From an uncultured bacterium (GTDB taxonomy: Bacteria > Cyanobacteriota > Vampirovibrionia > Gastranaerophilales > Gastranaerophilaceae): 36,755 nucleotides of DNA. The notes beneath the pieces are model-generated. The model was not told where the DNA came from, did no database searches, and was given only the letters and a program-made list of their open reading frames with translations. The DNA lies in the NCBI GenBank assembly GCA_949298805.1, contig CASFXY010000016.1, positions 1 to 36,755 on the forward strand, read 5' to 3'. The position numbers and the translations under genes were made by a program. How positions within the stretch are numbered: the stretch's first letter is position 1; each line of letters opens with the position of its first letter. Shown piece by piece: positions 30,705-36,755 of the stretch.

Positions 30705-32171
30705 TTATAAATCCTGAACCTTTGTTTTATCCATTATTATTATATTTGAAACATCAATAAGCGCAGGTTGTTTTTTAATAAGACACATTTTTTCCAAATC
30801 AAAAAGCAGAAATTTTTTAGAATTGACACCGGTTATTAAGATATTATGCTGATCCGGCACCAAGGTAATTTTTGAGTAAAATCCATCCTTATCTAATTGT
30901 TGAGAATATATTATTTTCTTTTCGACACTGTCATAAACAACCAATACACCTTCTTTTGCGCAAAGAATATATATTTTGTTCTGATACATAATCGCATCAA
31001 CGGGTTTTTCCCTTAAACTTTCTTCATCAACAAGTGCCAGAGTATTTCTGTCATATACAAACATTTTATTTTGTGTCCTGGAAATAGCATAAATAAAATG
31101 GTTATCACAAAGGACTTTTGAAATATTTTTTACCTTACCTACAGGATTAACTTGTGCGTTCTCGCCAAGTTTTAAAGTATATAAATCTCCGGAAACTCCG
31201 TCAACAAAAACAATTGATGCCCCGTCAGCAGAAACTGCCAATCGAGAAGGTGACTGCTCAAGTCTTATTGCTTTTGCCAATTTCGCAGAATTTAAATCCA
31301 CGCAATAAATTGTATTTGCATTTTGTGAACTTACATAAGCCATATTGGTATGAACGTCTATATCAACATCTTTTGCAATGTCATCAAGCGGGATTTGAGT
31401 TAAAATTCTTTCATTTTTTAAATCTATTATTTCAATATTTTTATTTGCAAAATAGACTACAAGGGCAAATTTTGTAGAATTTGAAGCAACAATTTTTGAG
31501 GGTAGCGAACTTAATTTAAGTTCATATAACGGTGCCTTTGAATTGTCATCATACACGAACATAAACTTTGAATTCGCAGTTGTAATATATGTTTTTTTAT
31601 TTTTAAATTCAGCAAGTGGGATAAACTCGTTTTTCATAAGTATATCCGATATTTTTTTGCTCTTGTCCTTGTTTAAATAAACAAGATTGCCTTCTTCCTT
31701 TGAAGGAATAACAAGATCGCCAAGTACAAGCTTTAAATTTTCAGGCATTTTCAACCCCGGCGGAACAAGCATATCTTGAGGCATAACACCCAATTTAACT
31801 TTCATGGGGAAATCCTCATAGCTTGTCAGAGTATAGTCACCTTTTTTGTCTTTAAATAACTTTAAAAGAACAAAATTATTATTAAAAACAACAATTTCTG
31901 GTTTATCTTTCAATGTTTTTCCTGAAGGATATGTATATTCAATTTTAATTTTACCGACAGCATTGGTTTGCGCGGGGTACAGAGGAATATACATAACGTC
32001 GTTAGAAACAACTACAACAGAATCAAAACGCTGGGTAGAAGAAGGTAATTGTTCTTTTATATACTCCCAAACTTCTATTGGAAGCTTTGAAGCATAAGCA
32101 CACTGGGAAAGAATTAACATTGTAAATAAAATTACAAAAAGTTTAAACCCCTTACCCCGTAATATTTTCAT
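30705..32171 (-). CDS. secreted beta-propeller (YncE/YVTN-like) protein
   Basis: It starts with a signal sequence (MKILRGKGFKLFVILFTMLI), then LSQCAYAS, which permits either lipoprotein processing at Cys24 or signal peptidase I cleavage. Residues ~190-480 contain repeating blade-like units (IEIIDLKNERILTQIPL, IYCVDLNSAKLAKAIRL, LAVSADGASIVFVDG, VYDSVEKKIIYSQQL), typical of YncE-like seven-bladed propellers. Function is unknown; such proteins are usually binding scaffolds in the periplasm. dnaJ lies 8 bases upstream. Confidence 0.75.
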   Translation of the reverse strand: MKILRGKGFKLFVILFTMLILSQCAYASKLPIEVWEYIKEQLPSSTQRFDSVVVVSNDVMYIPLYPAQTNAVGKIKIEYTYPSGKTLKDKPEIVVFNNNFVLLKLFKDKKGDYTLTSYEDFPMKVKLGVMPQDMLVPPGLKMPENLKLVLGDLVIPSKEEGNLVYLNKDKSKKISDILMKNEFIPLAEFKNKKTYITTANSKFMFVYDDNSKAPLYELKLSSLPSKIVASNSTKFALVVYFANKNIEIIDLKNERILTQIPLDDIAKDVDIDVHTNMAYVSSQNANTIYCVDLNSAKLAKAIRLEQSPSRLAVSADGASIVFVDGVSGDLYTLKLGENAQVNPVGKVKNISKVLCDNHFIYAISRTQNKMFVYDRNTLALVDEESLREKPVDAIMYQNKIYILCAKEGVLVVYDSVEKKIIYSQQLDKDGFYSKITLVPDQHNILITGVNSKKFLLFDLEKMCLIKKQPALIDVSNIIIMDKTKVQDL

Positions 32172-32179
32172 ATTCTCTC

Positions 32180-33301
32180 CTATTTTTTAAGCGTAGCTTT
32201 AACTCTTTCAAGCAAGCTTTCTTCCCTCTTAGAACCTTTTTGAAGCTCGAAAAGCTCTCTGTAAAGTTTTTCCTCCCTTTCGGACAACTTTTTGGGAGTA
32301 TTCACAATTATTGTAACATAATGTGCGCCTTTTTGGGAATCCGAACCCAAATACGGAACACCCAAATCCTTGAGTACAATTTTCTCGCCACTTTGAATTC
32401 CCTGTGGAATATTTATTTGTTTTTCCCCATATACCGTATTTATAGTTACAACATCCCCTAAAACAGCCTGAGGAACGGTAATTTCAAGTTTTGTATGAAT
32501 ATCATAAGCATTTCTTACAAATTCTTTCGACTCTTTAACATGTAAAACCACATACAAATCACCTGTTCTACCGCCATTTTTACCTGCATCTCCTTCGTTA
32601 GCAAGTCGAATTTTAGACCCCGTATCAACCCCATGAGGAATTTTAATTTTAATATTTTTTTCCTTGGGAACACTGCCTTGCCCCTTACATTTTTTACAAG
32701 CAGCTTTTGGATTTTTACCGCTTCCATGGCAAGTCGGACAAACCGTAACTGAAGTAAAAGAACCTAAAATTGTTCTTGTACTTTGCTGCACTCTGCCTTG
32801 CCCATGGCAAGTCGGACAAACCGTATCCTTTGCATCTTTGTCCAAACCGCTTCCCTGACAAACTTCACAAGGCTCAAGATGGTCAAATTTTATTTCTTTT
32901 TCGCAACCAAAAACAGATTCCATAAAATCAATTTCAATATCTAGTCTTAAATCAGCCCCCCTTTGCGGTGCGTTAGGGTTAGAACGTCCGGATGAAAAGC
33001 CGCTCATGCCTCCGCCAAAGAACGAAGAAAATATATCCCCCAAATCTCCAAAATCGAAATCAAAGGCATTGGTGTTATAACCGGCATTTTTCAAACCATC
33101 TTCACCATAACGGTCGTATAATTCGCGTTTTTGGTCATCCATCAAAGTTTCATAGGCACGTCCCAACTCTTTAAACTTTTCTTCCGCGCCTTCTTCTTTA
33201 TTAACATCAGGATGATATTTCCTTGCAAGCTTTCTAAAAGCGCTTTTTATCTCATCTTTTGTGGCATTTTTACTGACACCAAGGGTTTCATAATAATCCA
33301 T
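32180..33301 (-). CDS. dnaJ: chaperone protein DnaJ
   Basis: DnaJ is the co-chaperone that delivers substrates to DnaK and stimulates its ATPase. It has a J domain (1-70) with HPD at 30-32 and a Gly/Phe region (about 75-115, [12 protein letters not shown]). The zinc domain has four CxxCxGxG repeats ([32 protein letters not shown]), followed by C-terminal beta domains. It is a complete type I DnaJ of 373 residues. It begins 2 bases after grpE; dnaK and hrcA are not in the window. Confidence 0.97.
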   Translation of the reverse strand: MDYYETLGVSKNATKDEIKSAFRKLARKYHPDVNKEEGAEEKFKELGRAYETLMDDQKRELYDRYGEDGLKNAGYNTNAFDFDFGDLGDIFSSFFGGGMSGFSSGRSNPNAPQRGADLRLDIEIDFMESVFGCEKEIKFDHLEPCEVCQGSGLDKDAKDTVCPTCHGQGRVQQSTRTILGSFTSVTVCPTCHGSGKNPKAACKKCKGQGSVPKEKNIKIKIPHGVDTGSKIRLANEGDAGKNGGRTGDLYVVLHVKESKEFVRNAYDIHTKLEITVPQAVLGDVVTINTVYGEKQINIPQGIQSGEKIVLKDLGVPYLGSDSQKGAHYVTIIVNTPKKLSEREEKLYRELFELQKGSKREESLLERVKATLKK

Positions 33302-33303
33302 TT

Positions 33304-33879
33304 TTATTCCTCATTAAGCGCAACATTTACAAGAGCAGGTCTTAAAACTCTATCACCCAATTTATATCCGGTTTGCATTTGTGAAATAATTGTATTATCA
33401 GGATATTCATTAGTAGGAGTTTGGGCTATGGCTTCATGTAAATTCGGGTCAAATTCCATACCTTGCGTTTCTATTATTTCCAGTCCGGCTTTTTTTAATG
33501 TATCCGTAAGTTGCTTAAAAGCAACTTCATAACTTTCTTTAACACTTTTAGCATCGTCAATATCTTTTAAAGATTCCTTTGCCCTCTCAAATGTATCAAG
33601 AACGGTTAAAAGTTTTGTCATGGTATCCGCTGCACCATATTTTAAAAGGCTTTCGCGCTCTTGAGCCTGACGTTTTCTGAAATTGTCAAAATCTGCAGCA
33701 AGCCTTAAATATTTATTATTCAAATCGTCAAGTTCGATTTTTAATTTTTCACACTCATCATCATTATTATTTTCAATGTTTTCATCCTCTTGTGTCAAAA
33801 CTTCTTCCTCTGCTGATTCAAAAGGATTGTTTGATGTTTGTATTTCTTCATTGTTAATTTCGTTATCATCAATGAACAT
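33304..33879 (-). CDS. grpE: nucleotide exchange factor GrpE
   Basis: GrpE releases ADP from DnaK. The 191 residues have an acidic, Asn-rich first ~40, a long coiled coil (about 43-90, [20 protein letters not shown], then [14 protein letters not shown]) and the C-terminal beta-wing region ([16 protein letters not shown] and [14 protein letters not shown]). AAGGAGG lies about 10 bases before the ATG. It heads a grpE-dnaJ operon. No CIRCE repeat is seen upstream. Confidence 0.96.
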   Translation of the reverse strand: MFIDDNEINNEEIQTSNNPFESAEEEVLTQEDENIENNNDDECEKLKIELDDLNNKYLRLAADFDNFRKRQAQERESLLKYGAADTMTKLLTVLDTFERAKESLKDIDDAKSVKESYEVAFKQLTDTLKKAGLEIIETQGMEFDPNLHEAIAQTPTNEYPDNTIISQMQTGYKLGDRVLRPALVNVALNEE

Positions 33880-33914
33880 TTAACTAACCTCCTTGAAAAC
33901 TTTAATTAATTAAC

Positions 33915-33942
33915 ATTATAAATTATCAATATACATTGTCTA
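33915..33942 (-). promoter_or_regulatory. grpE-dnaJ promoter
   Basis: On the minus strand TAGACA (33942-33937), 16 bases, then TATAAT (33920-33915). It is sigma-70-like, about 36 bases before the grpE ATG. No heat-shock sigma or HrcA/CIRCE signature was recognised. Confidence 0.6.
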
Positions 33943-34082
33943 TTTAAATTTATTTTTTATTAATAATTCGATTATGTAAAGTTTTGTTTCAAAACAAAGA
34001 AAAAATGCCAAAAAACATTAAAGAAAGAGTAAAAATTGCCGAAAAAAATACTACGGGAACAATAAAGTAAGGAGTGACCCTT

Positions 34083-34811
34083 ATGGGAATGTCCGCCAGC
34101 CAGGCAAGATTTTTAATTTTAACGGCACAAAAAAGCAACAATGAGTATCAGGCACAGCGAATTACTCATGAACGCTTAATGCTTGCGCAGGAAACAGAAA
34201 ATTGGACAATGGAATATAATGACAAAATGAACAATACGACCCTTTTGTTCAATGCAAAAACTGCCGCAGATACAGATTTATATAATTATAACCGTAAACT
34301 TGTCTATGACGACATTGTACGTTCCGAATTGGACGAAAATCCGGGTCTTGGCGGAAGATTAGTAACAACATCAGGAAAAGTTGTCGTACCAAAATTACCC
34401 GAATTTGACGAAAATGGTCTTTCGGCTGATGGCTTGAGGGAAAATCAATACTTTGTAGACCCTGAAATCGAAAGAGCAGACATGCTGCAAAATGCCTTAA
34501 CCGAAGGTATCTACTTTATAGAACTTTTAAAATATACGGGGGATCCTGACGAAGGCAATGTTTCCTGGGAAAAAGTTAACTATGCAAACACATCGGAAAC
34601 TCTCATTTCGGAAGTTCTTGATAAAACGGACGATGCAGCTGCAGAGGCAGAATATGAAGAAAGACAAAATTTATTTCAAAATAAAGATAAAATGCTTGAA
34701 TTAAGATTAAAACAACTTGAATCAGAGCATAAAGCCCTTGAAACCGAAATAGAAAGCGTTCAAAAGGTAATTCAAAATAACGTTGAAACTTCATTTAAAA
34801 CATTCGGATAA
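34083..34811 (+). CDS. lineage-type protein beginning MGMSASQAR, coiled-coil C-terminus
   Basis: Function not recognised. I chose ATG 34083 with AAGGAG 9 bases upstream (a GTG at 34074 in frame overlaps that site). The 242-residue product starts MGMSASQARFLILTAQKSNN and continues with long helical, Gln/Glu/Asn-rich stretches. The middle (ENPGLGGRLVTTSGKVVVPKLPEF) is less regular. The last ~50 residues (KMLELRLKQLESEHKALETE, then VETSFKTFG) have clear heptads. There are no Cys, signal peptide or membrane segment. From memory, proteins with this N-terminus occur in several copies in gut Melainabacteria. Transcribed alone, ending at a bidirectional terminator. Confidence 0.8.
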   Translation: MGMSASQARFLILTAQKSNNEYQAQRITHERLMLAQETENWTMEYNDKMNNTTLLFNAKTAADTDLYNYNRKLVYDDIVRSELDENPGLGGRLVTTSGKVVVPKLPEFDENGLSADGLRENQYFVDPEIERADMLQNALTEGIYFIELLKYTGDPDEGNVSWEKVNYANTSETLISEVLDKTDDAAAEAEYEERQNLFQNKDKMLELRLKQLESEHKALETEIESVQKVIQNNVETSFKTFG

Positions 34812-34845
34812 AATTAAAAACCCCTTAAAAAAGGGGTTTTTAATT
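34812..34845. terminator. bidirectional intrinsic terminator between convergent genes
   Basis: AATTAAAAACCCCTT at 34812-34826 pairs perfectly with 34831-34845 (15 bp, AAAA loop). T-runs flank the GC core on both strands, so it serves the 34083 gene and the convergent 35108 gene. Confidence 0.93.
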
Positions 34846-34859
34846 AATAACTTTTATGA

Positions 34860-35108
34860 TTAAGCCGCAAAAAATATTTTGTGGTCATCAGGGTTATTTG
34901 TTCCGCCAAGACCGTTTTGGAAATTTTGCGCCTTTTGTGCAAGCATTTGCGGGTCAAGCTCACGTTCTTGCATATCCGTTGGTTGAACATGTTTTGCACC
35001 GCCGCTTGTTCCTGCTGCACCTGTACTAAAAGGATTTACGCCCGATGTATAATTTACCGGTCGTTTATACATTTCGTAATCAGGTCCGCCTATTGATCCG
35101 ATAGCCAT
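34860..35108 (-). CDS. small protein of unknown function (82 aa)
   Basis: I chose ATG 35108 (MAIGSIGGPDYEMYKRP) because AAGGA lies 6 bases upstream; an ATG two codons earlier overlaps that spacing. The product is Gly/Thr/Asn-rich with YTSGVNPFSTGAAGTSGG in the middle. It has a more polar, helical PQMLAQKAQNFQNGLGG and ends KIFFAA. There is no signal peptide or membrane segment. It probably is a structured-tail or scaffold-type protein, but the function cannot be told. It faces the 34083 gene across a shared terminator. Confidence 0.65.
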   Translation of the reverse strand: MAIGSIGGPDYEMYKRPVNYTSGVNPFSTGAAGTSGGAKHVQPTDMQERELDPQMLAQKAQNFQNGLGGTNNPDDHKIFFAA

Positions 35109-35249
35109 AATCAATCCTTACTTTTACTACACATATATAAAAACTTTCTTAAAACAAAAATTGCACCTCAAGTTACAAAACTTTACACAATAGGGCAATG
35201 AAAAAAAGTACATTATATTTCAAAATCTATTATAAAAGGAGGAATGATA

Positions 35250-35717
35250 ATGAAATTCAGTATTATAAAAAGAGAACCGTCATATTTTTTTAACAATATG
35301 CACGAAGATTTAACAAGATTTTTAAAAGATACCTTTGGAGATATGGAATTTATGGACAAAGGACATTTTCCTGTTGAAATGACTTTTCGCCCTGCAATTG
35401 AGGTAAAAGAAACGTCAAAAGAATATAAAATTAAAGTCGAACTTACAGGTGTTAAAAAAGAAGATATAGACGTAGATTTATATGAAAACGGGCTTGTGTT
35501 ACATGCAGAATCAAAATTTGAAAAAGAAGAAGAAAAAGAAAATATACACACAAGTGAATTTCGCTACGGCAAGTTTTCAAGAACTATTCCTTTTGAACAC
35601 GCGATTAATACGGATAAAACAAAAAGCGAATTTAAAAATGGAGTATTAAAAATAACTTTAGAAAAACAAGAACCCGAAAAAAGTGAAAAAGTAAAAAAAC
35701 TGCATATAGAAGATTAG
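35250..35717 (+). CDS. small heat-shock protein, Hsp20/alpha-crystallin family
   Basis: This is an ATP-independent holdase. The second of two close ATGs (35250) fits the AAAGGAGGA site with 7-base spacing; the first (35244) is too close. The 155-residue product has a short variable N-terminus (SIIKREPSYFFNNMHEDL). The alpha-crystallin domain covers about 48-140, with FRPAIEVKETSKEYKIKVEL, GVKKEDIDVDLYENGLVL and FRYGKFSRTIPF, and GVLKITLEK near the end. Its stop overlaps the deaminase stop by 4 bases. Confidence 0.95.
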   Translation: MKFSIIKREPSYFFNNMHEDLTRFLKDTFGDMEFMDKGHFPVEMTFRPAIEVKETSKEYKIKVELTGVKKEDIDVDLYENGLVLHAESKFEKEEEKENIHTSEFRYGKFSRTIPFEHAINTDKTKSEFKNGVLKITLEKQEPEKSEKVKKLHIED

Positions 35718-36196
35718 TCGTTTGTACAGGCTGCACAATCTTTTTCGCTTAAAATAGAATTCGAAAGCTCACTTCTTATTGTTTTTGCATCAACAAACTC
35801 AATGGGTGAGTTTTCATCTTTTTGGAGGTAAATTTTTTCAATTCCTGCTTGAACAATAAATCTTTTACACAAAATACATATAAAATTATGCCCCCAAATA
35901 TACATTGTAGCACCCTTGCAACGGTCTTGACCCGCTTGAATTATCGCATTTTGCTCTGCATGAATGGAACGACAGGTTTCATACCTTGTACCGGAAGGAA
36001 TATTATTTTTTATCCTATAACAAAAACCAAGCTCTGCGCATGAAATAACTTTAGAAGGTGTCCCGTTATAACCTGTCGCCTTTATTTTTCTATCATCACC
36101 CACAATAACCGCACCCACATGTGCGCGTAAACAATTTGAACGAGAAGCACACGTTTTTGCAATCTCTAAAAAATATTCATCCCAAGGCTTAATCAT
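35714..36196 (-). CDS. deoxycytidylate (dCMP) deaminase family protein
   Basis: The enzyme converts dCMP to dUMP for thymidylate synthesis. It has the zinc site: His79 with Glu81 in HAEQNAI and a Cys107-x-x-Cys110 pair in FICILCKR; the usual Pro before the first Cys is replaced by Ile. NCLRAHVGAVIV near 21-32 and TGYNGTP near 41-47 match ComEB-type dCMP deaminases. The length is normal (160). A ComEB role in DNA uptake is not implied by context. It is transcribed alone. Confidence 0.9.
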   Translation of the reverse strand: MIKPWDEYFLEIAKTCASRSNCLRAHVGAVIVGDDRKIKATGYNGTPSKVISCAELGFCYRIKNNIPSGTRYETCRSIHAEQNAIIQAGQDRCKGATMYIWGHNFICILCKRFIVQAGIEKIYLQKDENSPIEFVDAKTIRSELSNSILSEKDCAACTND

Positions 36197-36265
36197 AAAA
36201 ATACCTTTAAATACTCAACACTTAAAAACTAACACAATATATTAAAGTTATCAAGCAAAGAAAGA

Positions 36266-36514
36266 TTATTCTCCTCCAAATCCATTCCAGTGCTTATTTT
36301 CGTCAAGTCTTACCTTATATCCCAAAAGTATGGCTATATCTTGAAATTCACTCCATTTAACCGTTTCATTAATTAATTTTCTTGAAAGATTAGATTGAGT
36401 TATATTATAGCCGAATTTTTCATTTAGCTCGCGCGCAAGAGCACTCAAAGAAACATTACGCCTCAAAAGCATCATTTTAACAATTTCTCTAACGCTGATT
36501 TTTTGTTCGGACAT
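36266..36514 (-). CDS. small helix-turn-helix DNA-binding protein
   Basis: The 82-residue product is nearly all one HTH domain: VREIVKMMLLRRNVSLSALARELNEKFGYNITQSNLSRKLINETVKW, in which ALARELN and QSNLSRKL look like the two HTH helices (segments quoted separately in families of Xre/lambda repressor type). It ends with LLGYKVRLDENKHW. It starts 32 bases from the promoter/operator region of the divergent prepilin gene, so it is a candidate regulator of that gene and of itself. No ribosome binding site is evident. Confidence 0.8.
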   Translation of the reverse strand: MSEQKISVREIVKMMLLRRNVSLSALARELNEKFGYNITQSNLSRKLINETVKWSEFQDIAILLGYKVRLDENKHWNGFGGE

Positions 36515-36545
36515 ATATTCAGTTTTCTATAAAATTCTTACTTGT

Positions 36546-36574
36546 TTGACTTGTTATATCATTATTGATATAAT
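36546..36574 (+). promoter_or_regulatory. strong promoter of the prepilin-like gene
   Basis: TTGACT at 36546-36551, 17 bases, then perfect TATAAT at 36569-36574, preceded by TGA as an extended -10. The predicted start is about 36581, leaving a 40-base leader. Confidence 0.75.
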
Positions 36575-36592
36575 TATATCGTTATTGATATG
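36555..36592 (+). promoter_or_regulatory. two operator-like repeats 20 bp apart
   Basis: TATATCATTATTGATATA (36555-36572) and TATATCGTTATTGATATG (36575-36592) are near-identical and each nearly palindromic (TATCA...TGATA). The 20-bp period places them on the same face of the helix. The first covers the spacer and -10, the second the predicted transcription start, the layout expected for a repressor. Confidence 0.7.
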
Positions 36593-36620
36593 GATAAGAT
36601 ACGAAAGGGGAGTCTTGCTT

Positions 36621-36755
36621 ATGACTCTGTACAATTATCGTGCCCAAAAATGCGGCGCTTTTACTCTTGCGGAATTACTTGTTTCCGTGCTTGTTATCTC
36701 AATTATTATGGTAGTGTTAGCACCTGTGTTAACAAAAAGGGTAGCAGGTGATAAT
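36621..36755 (+). CDS. type IV prepilin-like protein, N-terminal 45 residues
   Basis: The product begins MTLYNYRAQKCGAFTLAELL and continues into a hydrophobic helix (about 19-36, LLVSVLVISIIMVVLAPV), running past the window end. FTLAE is the prepilin-peptidase motif. Cleavage after Ala13 would give Phe at +1 and Glu at +5. AGGGGAG lies 8 bases before the ATG. It may be a pilin, pseudopilin or other protein with a type IV pilin-like N-terminus; only the full sequence can tell. Confidence 0.85.
   Translation, partial: MTLYNYRAQKCGAFTLAELLVSVLVISIIMVVLAPVLTKRVAGDN

Noticed and set aside
33880-34082. CIRCE/HrcA operator before grpE
   Set aside because: No TTAGCACTC/GAGTGCTAA inverted repeat is seen; the promoter looks like ordinary sigma-70.

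Overview
The window is AT-rich, tightly packed DNA from a diderm bacterium. It carries lipid A synthesis (LpxK), an Mla/MCE lipid transporter, a porin-like beta-barrel, a type IV pilus retraction ATPase and a prepilin-like protein. It also has several lineage-restricted small proteins with 'FG/FQG' N-termini and a protein beginning MGMSASQAR. From memory of such families, the best guess is a gut Melainabacteria/Vampirovibrionia member (Gastranaerophilales-like). This is an inference; no database was searched.

Layout. (1) 1-2860, minus strand: der, plsY, then rpsE and the start of rpmD, i.e. the downstream half of an spc operon whose upstream half is missing. (2) 2916-3240: an isolated 60-codon gene with a near-consensus promoter and a strong terminator. 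(3) 3258-8946, plus strand: ribE, ribBA, a GNAT protein, a class V aminotransferase and serA. This is a riboflavin plus serine operon ending in a terminator. (4) 8988-11194: three related small membrane-anchored proteins of unknown function. Two share a duplicated promoter, leader and first ~31 codons but have different C-termini. (5) 11219-16096: mlaE, mlaF, mlaD, lpxK, metF. (6) 16086-18769, minus strand: rimP, nusA and a formyltransferase-family gene, with a terminator-like hairpin in the rimP leader. (7) 18806-23212: a porin-like protein, a divergent mutS (minus strand) and an unknown envelope protein. (8) 23209-27313, minus strand: rpmG, tRNA-Trp, secE, nusG, rplK, rplA, gtrA-like and a GT11 fucosyltransferase-like gene. 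tRNA-Trp is flanked by partial copies of itself, and two glycan genes are fused to the ribosomal operon by start/stop overlap. (9) 27447-33879: pilT, a phosphodiester-glycosidase protein, an O-methyltransferase, a secreted beta-propeller protein, dnaJ and grpE. (10) 34083-36755: two lineage-type unknowns, an Hsp20, a dCMP deaminase, an HTH protein and the start of a prepilin-like gene behind a promoter covered by two operator-like repeats.

No stretch longer than about 300 bases lacks a gene. The longest gaps (26712-26964, 28554-28799, 9486-9684, 10471-10670, 33880-34082) hold the tRNA-derived repeats, promoters or duplicated leaders described below. Extended -10 boxes (TGnTAnnnT type) recur just after terminators or just before start codons. 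Convergent neighbours often overlap at their stop codons with no terminator between them. I saw no IS element, prophage or CRISPR array. The least explained elements are the duplicated leader/N-terminus cassette (9538-11141), the tRNA-Trp locus repeats (26795-27136) and the operator-controlled prepilin start (36546-36755).
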